Shown piece by piece: positions 34,976 to 43,765 of a stretch of 64,000 nucleotides of DNA (position 1 is its first letter; each line of letters starts with the position of its first letter). The DNA comes from Algoriphagus antarcticus (GTDB lineage: Bacteria; Bacteroidota; Bacteroidia; Cytophagales; Cyclobacteriaceae). The notes under the pieces were generated by a model, which saw only the letters and a list, made by a program, of their open reading frames with translations, was not told the origin of the DNA and did not search any database. Position numbers and translations under genes: made by a program. The stretch spans positions 62,001-126,000 of the forward strand of contig NZ_MSSW01000002.1 in the NCBI RefSeq assembly GCF_002150685.1, in the 5' to 3' direction.

Positions 34976-36409
34976 TTATGAATTTGGGCGATCTAACACT
35001 GGAGACAATCCTTTGGATTTGGCAATCTCTAGCATAAATTCTCGTGCCTGTACAGGATTGTTGTGAATTTTACCCTCCAATATAGCTTCTTTAATTTCTT
35101 CTTTAATATCTCCGACGATTTTAGAAGGTTCCAAACCAAAAATTTCCATGATTTCCTCTCCTGAGATGGGCGGCTGGAAGTTTCTGACCTGATCTTTCTC
35201 CTCCACTGCAATTAGCTTCTGTGCTACTTTATCGAAATTTTCCAGGTATCGTTTTACTTTCCTGTTGTTTTTAGAAGTGACATCTGCACGACAAAGCTTC
35301 ATCAGATCATCTATGTCGTCACCCGCTTCGAAAAGCAATCTTCTCATAGCCGAATCTGTCACTTCATCTTTCACCAGTGCGATGGGGCGAAGGTGCAACT
35401 TCACTAGTTTTTGAACATATTTCATTCGTTCATCCATCGGAAGTTTCATCCTGCGAAATATGTCTGGGGTCATGCGCGCACCTTTATCTTCATGCCCGTG
35501 GAATGTCCAGCCAACTTTGCTATTGAAGCGCTTGGTGGCTGGCTTAGCTATATCATGCAAAATAGCAGCCCAGCGAAGCCACAGGTCATCACTCATCAGG
35601 CAGACATTATCCAACACCTGCAGGGTATGATAGAAATTATCCTTGTGCGATTTATCATCCACCGAATCTACGCCCTGCAGCTCCACCATTTCTGGAAAAA
35701 ACTCCTGGAGTAACTTACCCGCAAACAGCAATTTGAAACCGTAGGAAGGCTTTTTCACTTGAATAATCTTATTCAACTCCACAATCACCCGCTCTCCGGA
35801 GATGATGTTCAAGCGATGCGCATTTTCACTTAATGCATGAAAAGTATCTCCATCAATATCAAAATCCAGCTGAGCCGCAAATCGGACTGCACGAAGCATA
35901 CGAAGTGGATCATCAGAAAAGGTGACATTTGGATCAAGCGGGGTAAGAATCAACTTCTTCTTAATATCAGAAAGTCCATTAAAGGGATCTAGCAATTCAC
36001 CATAATTAGCAGCGTTCAAAGAAATTGCCATGGCATTGATCGTAAAGTCCCTTCGCTCCAAATCTTCTTGCAGTGTGCCTATTTCCACGGTTGGATTACG
36101 GGAGTCTGAGCGGTAAGACTCTTTACGAGCACCTACAAATTCCAGTTCCAAATCTTCCAGTTTCAGCATGGCTGTACCGAAATTCTTGAAAACTGATAGA
36201 GGCACGTGGATATCATATTGGTTAGCAACTTCCTTCGCTAATTCAATACCACTTCCAACGCAGGTAAAGTCAATATCTTTGCACGATCTTTTCAAAATCA
36301 GATCTCTCACATATCCGCCGACCACATACGTTTCTATGCCCAAATTGGCTGCAGCTTTTGCAACTTTCTTAAAGACTTCGAATTCATCAAGATGCGATTT
36401 GAAATTCAT
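34976..36409 (-). CDS. cca: CCA tRNA nucleotidyltransferase (HD-domain type)
   Basis: 477 aa. Adds CCA to tRNA 3' ends. The class II nucleotidyltransferase head has GGYVRDLILKRSCKDIDF (metal-binding Asp pair), the RRDFTINAMAISLN motif, and DDPLRMLRAVRFAAQLDF. From about residue 240 an HD-type phosphohydrolase domain follows (ILHDIAKP, FHGHEDKGARM). This head-plus-HD arrangement is usual in Bacteroidota. Upstream gene overlaps by four bases. Confidence 0.93.
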   Translation of the reverse strand: MNFKSHLDEFEVFKKVAKAAANLGIETYVVGGYVRDLILKRSCKDIDFTCVGSGIELAKEVANQYDIHVPLSVFKNFGTAMLKLEDLELEFVGARKESYRSDSRNPTVEIGTLQEDLERRDFTINAMAISLNAANYGELLDPFNGLSDIKKKLILTPLDPNVTFSDDPLRMLRAVRFAAQLDFDIDGDTFHALSENAHRLNIISGERVIVELNKIIQVKKPSYGFKLLFAGKLLQEFFPEMVELQGVDSVDDKSHKDNFYHTLQVLDNVCLMSDDLWLRWAAILHDIAKPATKRFNSKVGWTFHGHEDKGARMTPDIFRRMKLPMDERMKYVQKLVKLHLRPIALVKDEVTDSAMRRLLFEAGDDIDDLMKLCRADVTSKNNRKVKRYLENFDKVAQKLIAVEEKDQVRNFQPPISGEEIMEIFGLEPSKIVGDIKEEIKEAILEGKIHNNPVQAREFMLEIAKSKGLSPVLDRPNS

Positions 36410-36876
36410 CCCTTAAGAATTTTGACATCGCCATCAGGTCCCAAAAACATCTCTTTGGTACTAGGACTCAAAAGTGGAAATAAGATAGGTGTCTGGTGTG
36501 AAGTAGTTTCGTTAGTGTCTATTTTCACAACCACAGGCTGAGAAATCTGAAATAGCAATTTATTCCAGTTGGGCTCTAGGATCAGACTGAACTTCAGCAC
36601 TCCGTCCACTATAGGCCCATTTTTAATGATGCGATTTGCTGGACTATGATATACAGTTGGTTTGTTTGCATATTCTACGATATCCAGCGAGACCTCCGAG
36701 AAAGGCTCACAAATCGTACGGATTTGGAATAAATCAAAAAGTAAAAACGTCCAATCTTCACCCATCTCAGGCTTCCAAAGCTCTGTTTTCATGAAAGTGA
36801 TTACTTTCCCGTTTCCTTCTTTCAGGTGCAAAATTCCTTTTTCCCTAAAAGCAGATAATAATTGTGCGTGATCCAA
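36406..36876 (-). CDS. conserved hypothetical protein upstream of cca
   Basis: 156 aa, no signal peptide, beta-rich (VKIDTNETTSHQTPILFPLLSP near the end). No recognised domain. It overlaps the cca gene by four bases, so both are translationally coupled and a tRNA-related or general housekeeping role is plausible but unproven. A possible promoter precedes it (TTTG at 36925-36928 plus, minus orientation; TATTTTTG at 36894-36901; spacer 23). Confidence 0.7.
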   Translation of the reverse strand: MDHAQLLSAFREKGILHLKEGNGKVITFMKTELWKPEMGEDWTFLLFDLFQIRTICEPFSEVSLDIVEYANKPTVYHSPANRIIKNGPIVDGVLKFSLILEPNWNKLLFQISQPVVVKIDTNETTSHQTPILFPLLSPSTKEMFLGPDGDVKILKG

Positions 36877-36925
36877 GGTGAATTATTTTTTCACAAAAAT
36901 AATCAGAAAAATGAGAGCAGACGGC

Positions 36926-36960
36926 AAAAGCGTGTAAACCGAATATGAATATACGCTTTT
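36926..36960. repeat. hairpin in intergenic region
   Basis: AAAAGCGTGTA and TATACGCTTTT form an 11-bp stem with one mismatch, separated by 13 bases. It lies between the cca operon start and the DUF6249 gene end; it could be a terminator for the latter or a REP-like element. Confidence 0.45.
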
Positions 36961-37145
36961 CAGCCAGTGGACGAATTTGCCCAAGGGAATGGGCTGGAAG
37001 ACCCAGGAAGTTCAGAATCCAGCGTATCCCGGTTTTTACCGTTGTACAAAGTACCTACTTGACAATTAGCGTATACTCACAAAACCAAAAAAAACCCATC
37101 CTTTTAAGGAGAGGTTTTGAGAATCTTTCAGGCAAGACATAAATC

Positions 37146-37481
37146 CTATTTCTCAGTTAAATTCCTGTTGACAAAGAAGCTAGCCATAAGGCCAATCCCT
37201 CCGAAAATAAATATACAGGCTGAAAACGCTACTCCATCATCCATTCCGTTTTGTCTAAATAATGCACCAAATAGAATCCCGGCACCAACGCCGATAGCTA
37301 GAAGTGCAATACTCAGGATAAATTGGCCAAAGCTGTATTTTTTGCCTGAGTTGAAGAGTTTTGCGTCAGCACCATTTTCTATAAGTGCGAGCCTTTCCTT
37401 ATTTCGTGTAGTCAAGAAAGTGAAGATGACTCCGAAAATGCTGGAGAAAATAATAAGTACGACTAAGATAGTATCTGCCAT
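37146..37481 (-). CDS. DUF6249-type membrane protein
   Basis: 111 aa from MADTILVVLIIFSSIFGVIF at 37481; the longer open frame (to 37682) is read from the divergent sigma factor region and is not likely. Three membrane segments (about 4-24, 53-73, 88-106) and the family motif TRNKERLALIENGADAKLF. The function of this small family, often found next to ECF sigma factors in Bacteroidota, is unknown. Divergent from the sigma factor with 104 bases between. Confidence 0.8.
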   Translation of the reverse strand: MADTILVVLIIFSSIFGVIFTFLTTRNKERLALIENGADAKLFNSGKKYSFGQFILSIALLAIGVGAGILFGALFRQNGMDDGVAFSACIFIFGGIGLMASFFVNRNLTEK

Positions 37482-37526
37482 GTCCTGTTTGTTTTTTCTT
37501 CTTGGATGTAGGTACTCAGGGAAAAG

Positions 37527-37554
37527 GTTACAAGTGTGTGGAAAAAACTGTAAC
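37527..37554. promoter_or_regulatory. GTTACA/TGTAAC inverted repeat between divergent genes
   Basis: GTTACA (37527-37532) and TGTAAC (37549-37554), 16 bases apart, lie in the 104-base gap between the DUF6249 gene and the ECF sigma gene. Candidate operator or sigma-factor promoter element; no further support. Confidence 0.35.
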
Positions 37555-37585
37555 TTTTTTTCAGGTACTTGCATCCAATGTGAAA

Positions 37586-38161
37586 ATGCGATTCCAGGAA
37601 GACCACCACTATATAGAGAAAACCCTTCAGGGTAATTTGAATGCTTATGGACAATTGATCCTAAAGCATGAAAAATATGCATTTACTCTGGCCCTGCGTG
37701 TTCTGAAAAATAGAGAAGAAGCTGAAGAAGCAGCTCAAGATGCATTCATGAAAGCATTCCATTCTTTAAAAACCTTTGAGGGAAATTCTAAGTTTACTAC
37801 TTGGCTATACAAGATCGTATATAATGAGGCTCTGGGGAGGTTGAGAAAATCAAAAAACTATACCATACAATTGGATGAATTACCTGAGCTAGCTAGCGGT
37901 TCTATTGATTACTTGGACGGATTGAAGTCACTTCAGCTAATCGAAAGAAAAGAACTTATCCAGCAAGCTCTCTTTACAATGAAACCCGCAGAATCAGCTG
38001 TACTAACTTTGTTTTACCTAGAAGAACAAAGTATTAAAGAAATTGAAGAAATTATGAGCTTGACTAGCTCGCATGTCAAAATACTATTGCATCGTGGAAG
38101 AAAGAATCTTTTGGAATCATTGAGAACTATCACAAAAAGTGAATTAATTCATCTACTATGA
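37586..38161 (+). CDS. ECF-type RNA polymerase sigma factor
   Basis: 191 aa from MRFQEDHHYIEKTLQGNLNAYGQL at 37586; upstream in-frame codons encode no family residues. Region 2 (ALRVLKNREEAEEAAQDAFMKAFHSLKTFEGNSKFTTWLYKIVYNEALGRLRK) and region 4 (TLFYLEEQSIKEIEEIMSLTSSHVKILLHRGRKNL) are intact. Directs RNA polymerase to specific promoters; the target genes are not known. Overlaps the next gene by four bases, the usual arrangement of an ECF sigma factor and its anti-sigma partner. Confidence 0.9.
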   Translation: MRFQEDHHYIEKTLQGNLNAYGQLILKHEKYAFTLALRVLKNREEAEEAAQDAFMKAFHSLKTFEGNSKFTTWLYKIVYNEALGRLRKSKNYTIQLDELPELASGSIDYLDGLKSLQLIERKELIQQALFTMKPAESAVLTLFYLEEQSIKEIEEIMSLTSSHVKILLHRGRKNLLESLRTITKSELIHLL

Positions 38162-38565
38162 AAAATCTAAGCAAGGAAGACATATATATCCGACAGTTCA
38201 TCACTGAGGTGGGAACAGAAAACCCTTCTGCGGGCTTTAACAAATCTATTTTAAAAAGACTTAAAAGCAATCGAACAGCAGCAGACTACAGACCTGTAAT
38301 CTCATCTTTAGCCTGGAAAATAATCGGTGGTGCTATTACAGCTGTAGTGATCTCCGTACTACTATTCTTACCTTCTGGAGAGAATACTTTAATTTTATTT
38401 GATCAAGTACCAGCAGGTTCTATTCCTGATCTAGCTATTTCACTACCGAAAATCTCATTACCTGTAATAAACCTATCCTCCATAGTAATTCAATCGTTAG
38501 TGGTCTTTATTTTATTGGCTTTTCTTGCCGTAATCACCACATTTAAAAATTGGCAAGTTTCGTAG
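38158..38565 (+). CDS. putative anti-sigma factor
   Basis: 135 aa. A short cytoplasmic head (residues 1-55) precedes one or two membrane segments (about 57-75, IIGGAITAVVISVLLFLPSG, and 112-130, IVIQSLVVFILLAFLAVITTF). No zinc-binding HxxxCxxC motif is present. Translational coupling to the sigma factor (ATGA-type overlap) is the main reason to call it an anti-sigma factor; family assignment is inference. Confidence 0.6.
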   Translation: MKNLSKEDIYIRQFITEVGTENPSAGFNKSILKRLKSNRTAADYRPVISSLAWKIIGGAITAVVISVLLFLPSGENTLILFDQVPAGSIPDLAISLPKISLPVINLSSIVIQSLVVFILLAFLAVITTFKNWQVS

Positions 38566-38580
38566 CTAACTAATAAAACA

Positions 38581-38610
38581 AAAAAAGGCAGCTTAACAGC
38601 TGCCTTTTTT
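38581..38610. terminator. bidirectional terminator
   Basis: Perfect hairpin GGCAGCTTAACAGCTGCC flanked by A and T runs, between the convergent anti-sigma gene and the small HTH gene. Confidence 0.85.
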
Positions 38611-38629
38611 TTGTTATTGTAAAAAGGGG

Positions 38630-39034
38630 TTAACCTCTCAACCAATTGATAAACGTTTGGTAACCAACTCCAATTTCTCTAGCAAATGCTGCTTTGGTTT
38701 TTTTACCTGCAGCTTCTACTTTTTTCCACTCTTCTACGATTTTGCTTTTCTCAGCATCAGAGAATGTTCTTCGTTTAGAGGTTTTTGAAGTGACACCGTT
38801 TCCAGTAACAAGTGAAATCAATTCATTCAATTCATTCAAGAATTTACCGTCATTCAAATGAAGTCCAGCAGCTTCCAATTTTTTAATTACTTGGTTTTTA
38901 GGGTTAACAGGTGTAACTGCTATTCCTTTGCTAGCTGCGTCATGCAAATCAATCTTGCTACCGTCAGCGGTAACATAAATAAATCCATCACCTTTCTTAA
39001 GGTCAGCAATAGCGTCTTTGATTAAATCTCTCAT
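38630..39034 (-). CDS. small helix-turn-helix protein
   Basis: 134 aa, basic in the second half. Residues 1-85 (FIYVTADGSKIDLHDAASKGIAVTPVNPKNQVIKKLEAAGLHL) have no known family; residues 88-134 (RRTFSDAEKSKIVEEWKKVEAAGKKTKAAFAREIGVGYQTFINWL) resemble the helix-turn-helix of transposase and related DNA-binding proteins. Because no transposase catalytic domain follows, it is probably a stand-alone DNA-binding protein. A perfect 12-bp inverted repeat lies just upstream of its start, consistent with autoregulation. Confidence 0.7.
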   Translation of the reverse strand: MRDLIKDAIADLKKGDGFIYVTADGSKIDLHDAASKGIAVTPVNPKNQVIKKLEAAGLHLNDGKFLNELNELISLVTGNGVTSKTSKRRTFSDAEKSKIVEEWKKVEAAGKKTKAAFAREIGVGYQTFINWLRG

Positions 39035-39044
39035 ATTCTTATAC

Positions 39045-39094
39045 GTTAATTATTATTTATTTCAAACTCGCGTGCAATATATATAATAATTAAC
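39045..39094. promoter_or_regulatory. 12-bp inverted repeat upstream of small HTH gene
   Basis: GTTAATTATTAT (39045-39056) and its exact complement ATAATAATTAAC (39083-39094) are 26 bases apart, 11 bases before the start codon at 39034. Candidate operator or a hairpin in the 5' UTR. Confidence 0.55.
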
Positions 39095-39162
39095 CTTAAG
39101 ATAAAATTAAGTGATAAAAAAAAACCAATTTTAACAAATAAAAACTTGTGGCCCTCTACTTT

Positions 39163-39939
39163 CTAATTCTTAGAGTAGGTAGATATCCATTGTTGTACTA
39201 GATTAGACGATTGAAAATTTTGGCAAAAAGCACGATAATACTGCTTTTCTAGTGCGCTATTAGAAAAGTTAGCACTAAATTTTTTTATATCAATTTCACT
39301 TTGGAGTGAACTCACAAGCTCATTAAAACTTGAAAAAAGTACGGCATCCTCGCTGCAAATCATTTCTGATAAATCTGATTCTGATTTAAACCCAAACAAT
39401 GCAACTTGAGATTTTAAATAAGAATAGTGAATCATGTCATTCTCACTTATACTGAAAATCCAAACACTCTCGCTGTCGCATTTCAAAGTTCCTATATCCT
39501 CTATGGCTTCATTCACCTTAACATCTTCACATAATGATTCAACGATAAACAAAATGAAGCTTTTCCATAATCCTTCAAATTCAGGAAGCATTTTATCTTC
39601 ATTCGCCAAATGATGATTTACTTCACCTACTTCTATATTTATTCTGGACGCTCGACAATATTCGCTTAGCTTAATAAAACCATGGTCATGAAAATCCTCA
39701 TTAGGCCAATAACATAAAAGCCTCTTCCTAGCGATCACAAACTCATCAAACAACATAGCATAAACCGAGTTTAGCACATCAAGGTCATCTTCAAACTTTG
39801 TCCAATCTAATGTACTATACAAGAAAACTGGATCTAAGACAAAACACTTATTATCATCAAGATGTGATTTATGTTGCTTGCAATTTTGCTCATTCCCGAT
39901 TTCATTTACAAGGACAATTTCTCTGCGTAAGGAGTACAT
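39163..39939 (-). CDS. hypothetical protein, no known family
   Basis: 258 aa. Contains several Cys and His residues (CKQHKSHLDDNKCFVLDP near the N-terminus), otherwise helix- and acid-rich (LSEMICSEDAVLFSSFNELVSSLQSEID). No signal peptide or membrane segment. AT-rich, somewhat different in composition from neighbours, with about 130 bases to the small HTH gene and 260 bases to pyrG; may be recently acquired. The function is unknown. Confidence 0.55.
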   Translation of the reverse strand: MYSLRREIVLVNEIGNEQNCKQHKSHLDDNKCFVLDPVFLYSTLDWTKFEDDLDVLNSVYAMLFDEFVIARKRLLCYWPNEDFHDHGFIKLSEYCRASRINIEVGEVNHHLANEDKMLPEFEGLWKSFILFIVESLCEDVKVNEAIEDIGTLKCDSESVWIFSISENDMIHYSYLKSQVALFGFKSESDLSEMICSEDAVLFSSFNELVSSLQSEIDIKKFSANFSNSALEKQYYRAFCQNFQSSNLVQQWISTYSKN

Positions 39940-40202
39940 ATACTAGTTAGTTTAACTGAAAGGAAAGTAAAAACCAGATCAAAGCCTTGAAAGAACTCGA
40001 CTTCGAATCATTATAAAATTACTATCATACCCATAATGATCAAAACTATTGACACGAATTGTCACAAAATACTTTTAACCAATATTGAAGAGGATTCGAG
40101 AAAACTGATCTATTTCCTATTCAAAAAGCCATTAATCGGGAATTTTTCCATAATTTTGAGCCCCATAAGAATCCAATCAAATATCCACCCTCCCCCATTC
40201 TT

Positions 40203-41819
40203 ATGGCTTCAAGCACCAAATACATATTTATTACCGGAGGAGTTACTTCCTCTCTCGGCAAAGGCATTATAGCAGCTTCTCTAGGCAAGTTGCTCCAAGC
40301 CAGAGGTTTCAAAGTAACCATCCAAAAATTTGATCCTTATCTGAATATTGATCCTGGGACTCTAAACCCTTATGAACACGGCGAATGCTATGTGACTGAC
40401 GATGGTGCTGAGACTGATTTGGATTTGGGACACTACGAGCGTTTTTTGAACATCACTACTTCTCAGGATAATAATATCACTACCGGTAGGATCTATAATA
40501 ATGTGATCACAAGGGAGCGTAAAGGCGAATTCCTTGGAAAGACTGTTCAAGTCATTCCCCACATTACTGATGAAATCAAAGCCAATTTTTACAAATTGGG
40601 TGAAGAAGGAAAATATGATGTGGTAATTACCGAAATCGGTGGATGCGTAGGTGACATCGAGTCCCTTCCATTCATTGAAGCAGTAAGACAAGCCAAATGG
40701 GATCTTGGTCCAAATAACTTCTTGGTTATTCACCTGACTTTGATTCCCTACCTCAAAGCTGCCCAAGAATTAAAAACCAAACCTACTCAGCACTCTGTCA
40801 AGCAACTGCTAGAAGCGGGTATTCAGCCGGACATCTTAGTTTGTAGAACGGAATATCACCTTCCTTCTGACGTGAAGAAAAAGCTCGCACTTTTCTGCAA
40901 CGTACAACTCAACAACGTGATCGAAGCAATGGATGCCGACTCGATCTACGATGTGCCTTTATTAATGAAAAAGGAAAAACTGGATGAGCGTGTGATGACT
41001 AAGCTGAAGCTTACATCCAAAGAAAATACAGACCTTGAAAACTGGAAAGATTTCCTCGGAAAGCTTAAAAACCCAACTCAGGAAGTTACCATCGGCTTGG
41101 TTGGAAAATACGTTTCACTTCCGGATTCATATAAATCCATCATAGAATCATTCACACACGCTGGTGCGTCTATAGAATGCGATGTAAATCTTCGTCTGAT
41201 TTCTTCCGAAGAAATCAACTCCGACAACATCGCTTCAAAATTGAAGGATCTAGACGGAATTGTAGTGGCTCCAGGGTTTGGAGAAAGAGGTTTTGAAGGG
41301 AAAATAGAGACCGTTAAATTTGCACGTGAAAACAATATTCCTTTTCTGGGGATTTGCCTTGGAATGCAAGTAGCTGTGATCGAATTCGCTAGAAACGTAG
41401 TGAACTTGAAGGACGCGAACAGTACTGAAATGGATCCTAAAACCACTAATCCAGTCATTGGATTGATGGAAGAACAAAAAAATATTGATCAAATGGGTGG
41501 AACCATGCGATTGGGTTCGTATGCTTGTGACCTCAAAAAAGGAAGCAAGTCATATCAGGCTTATGGAAAGTCCAAAATCCAAGAGAGACACCGACATAGA
41601 TACGAATTTAACAATGAGTATCTAGAATTAATGGAAGAAAATGGAATGATTGCTACCGGTAAAAACCCTGAGACAGGTTTGGTAGAAATCGTGGAAATCA
41701 AAAACCATCCTTGGTTCGTTGGGGTTCAATTCCACCCAGAATATAAAAGTACAGTACTTACCCCTCAGCCACTTTTTGTGAAATTCATCCAAGCGGCTGT
41801 GGACAAAAAAATTAAATAA
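40203..41819 (+). CDS. pyrG: CTP synthase
   Basis: 538 aa. Makes CTP from UTP and glutamine. N-terminal synthase domain: [17 protein letters not shown] (ATP loop), [55 protein letters not shown]-terminal glutaminase with the nucleophile in FLGICLGMQ (about residue 385) and the pair in [10 protein letters not shown]. Full length for the family. Followed after 41 bases by yidC in a conserved Bacteroidota order. Confidence 0.97.
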   Translation: MASSTKYIFITGGVTSSLGKGIIAASLGKLLQARGFKVTIQKFDPYLNIDPGTLNPYEHGECYVTDDGAETDLDLGHYERFLNITTSQDNNITTGRIYNNVITRERKGEFLGKTVQVIPHITDEIKANFYKLGEEGKYDVVITEIGGCVGDIESLPFIEAVRQAKWDLGPNNFLVIHLTLIPYLKAAQELKTKPTQHSVKQLLEAGIQPDILVCRTEYHLPSDVKKKLALFCNVQLNNVIEAMDADSIYDVPLLMKKEKLDERVMTKLKLTSKENTDLENWKDFLGKLKNPTQEVTIGLVGKYVSLPDSYKSIIESFTHAGASIECDVNLRLISSEEINSDNIASKLKDLDGIVVAPGFGERGFEGKIETVKFARENNIPFLGICLGMQVAVIEFARNVVNLKDANSTEMDPKTTNPVIGLMEEQKNIDQMGGTMRLGSYACDLKKGSKSYQAYGKSKIQERHRHRYEFNNEYLELMEENGMIATGKNPETGLVEIVEIKNHPWFVGVQFHPEYKSTVLTPQPLFVKFIQAAVDKKIK

Positions 41820-41860
41820 AACTCCCCGAATCTTCTTTATCGGGTTTACGATTAATCTTT

Positions 41861-43666
41861 ATGGACAGAAATCAAGCAACTGGTTTGATTCTTTTTGCAG
41901 CCGTCATCCTAATTTATTCGCTTTTCTTTGCGAGCACGCCGGAGATCCCTGCAGTGGAAACAGCAACTACCACACAATCAGAATCGATTCAATCTAATCC
42001 TGCAAGCCAACCGGCAAGTACAGAGAATATTTCTGAAAACGATAGTACACTAGATGCCGCTAGACTTGCAAAATATGGTGTTTTAGCAAGCATGACTGTA
42101 GGAGAAGAAGAAACTCTTACTCTTGAAAACGACCTGATACAGGTGGAAATTTCCTCTAAAGGTGCTCAAGTCAAAAAGGTAATTCTAAAAGAATACAAAA
42201 GCTGGAATATGGAGCCTTTGGAACTTATCAATGAGGAAAGTTCGAAAATGGACTTTATCATCGAAAGCAAGAATGGCCCATTAGACCTGAATGACCTTTA
42301 TTTCACATCTTCAATAGAAAGAAGCCAAAATGAAGAAGGTGTAGAAACGCAGACACTGACGTTAAAAGCGGGGACAGAAAGTGGTCAAATCATCCACTCT
42401 TTCACCTTAGCTGACGGCAGCTATCAAGTGCAGAAATCCTTCGAAATAGATCGCTACCAAGGAATATTTACTGGAAATACACTGGCACTCAACTGGGAAG
42501 ATCAAGTAACTACCCAAGAAAGTAACCTGGCAGAATCCAGAAGACAGGCTAGACTTAATTACTATACTACTTCTGGATCTTTTGACAATCTGGGAGCTGG
42601 TGATGACTTAGAGCAGGAAACTATAGCTGAACCGGTGAAATGGGTGAGTTTTAGTCAGCGATTCTTCACCGCAGCGATGATTGCAGATACAGACTTTCAA
42701 AATGTATCCATCACTCAAAGTACACCAGAGGACAGCACTATCGTACGTACCATGTCGACAAGCCTATCTATCCCTCTTCAGGATGGTAAGGCTGGATTCA
42801 CTTACTATTTCGGTCCAGACGAATACAAAACTCTTAAGAAAGTGACAGAAGGATTTGAAGAGAATGTGGACATGGGTTACTTCTTTGTAAGCTGGGTAAA
42901 CAAGTACATTATCGTTAACCTTTTCGCCTTCCTGGAGAAGTTCTTCACCAATTACGGCGTGATCATCATCATCATCGTATTCCTGATCAAGCTGGCACTT
43001 TTCCCGCTTACTTATAAGTCATACATAGGAATGGCGAAAATGCGTGTGATCAAGCCTGAAATCGATGAGCTGAAAGAGAAATACGGAGATGACGCAACTA
43101 AGATGCAGCAAGAGCAAATGAAGCTCTTCTCGAAATTGGGAGTGAGCCCAATCTCTGGTTGTCTTCCAATGGTGCTTCAGATGCCATTCTTGTTTGCATT
43201 GTTCTTTTTCTTCCCAAATGCAATCGAACTTCGCCAGGAATCTTTCCTTTGGGCTACTGATCTTTCCACTTACGACACCTTTTTCAATCTGCCATTCACG
43301 ATTCCCTTCTATGGATCGCACGTGAGTATGTTTACGTTACTGATGACGGTATCACAGATTGTTTACACTCATTTTAATAATCAACTGACCACGGCAACGG
43401 GACCAATGAAAAATTTGGGCTACATCATGCCTGTAATGTTTATGTTTATTTTGAATTCATACCCTGCTGGATTGAGCTTCTACTATTTCGTGTCAAATAT
43501 GGTGACATTCGGTCAACAGGCTATGATTAAACTATTTGTAGATGATGAGAAAATCCGTGCAAAAGTGGAAGAGAGCAAAGCGAAGAACGTAAACAAAAAG
43601 AAATCAAAATTCCAGCAAAAACTGGAAGATGCGATGAAAGCTTCCGATACTAGTCGCAAAAAATAA
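41861..43666 (+). CDS. yidC: membrane protein insertase YidC
   Basis: 601 aa. First membrane segment at residues about 6-25, then a large periplasmic domain (beta-supersandwich, to about 350), then the five-segment catalytic core (YGVIIIIIVFLIKLALFPLTYKSYIGMAKMRVIKPEIDELKEKY, LGVSPISGCLPMVLQMPFLFALFFFF) with the conserved Arg-containing groove and a basic C-terminal tail (NVNKKKSKFQQKLEDAM). Inserts proteins into the inner membrane alone or with SecYEG. Confidence 0.95.
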   Translation: MDRNQATGLILFAAVILIYSLFFASTPEIPAVETATTTQSESIQSNPASQPASTENISENDSTLDAARLAKYGVLASMTVGEEETLTLENDLIQVEISSKGAQVKKVILKEYKSWNMEPLELINEESSKMDFIIESKNGPLDLNDLYFTSSIERSQNEEGVETQTLTLKAGTESGQIIHSFTLADGSYQVQKSFEIDRYQGIFTGNTLALNWEDQVTTQESNLAESRRQARLNYYTTSGSFDNLGAGDDLEQETIAEPVKWVSFSQRFFTAAMIADTDFQNVSITQSTPEDSTIVRTMSTSLSIPLQDGKAGFTYYFGPDEYKTLKKVTEGFEENVDMGYFFVSWVNKYIIVNLFAFLEKFFTNYGVIIIIIVFLIKLALFPLTYKSYIGMAKMRVIKPEIDELKEKYGDDATKMQQEQMKLFSKLGVSPISGCLPMVLQMPFLFALFFFFPNAIELRQESFLWATDLSTYDTFFNLPFTIPFYGSHVSMFTLLMTVSQIVYTHFNNQLTTATGPMKNLGYIMPVMFMFILNSYPAGLSFYYFVSNMVTFGQQAMIKLFVDDEKIRAKVEESKAKNVNKKKSKFQQKLEDAMKASDTSRKK

Positions 43667-43670
43667 TTCA

Positions 43671-43697
43671 AAAAACAGCCTTCGGGCTGTTTTTTTT
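43671..43697 (+). terminator. terminator after yidC
   Basis: AAAAACAGCC, TTCG loop, GGCTGTTTTT. Classic UUCG-capped intrinsic terminator five bases after the stop. Confidence 0.85.
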
Positions 43698-43765
43698 TGC
43701 TTCTACTTTTTTGAATGACCAAATTGATTTCACATTTGACTTTCACTTATTCAAACCTATTCCAG

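Noticed and set aside
36945-37142. 65-codon frame in the gap before the DUF6249 gene
   Set aside because: Overlaps a hairpin and has no protein-like pattern.
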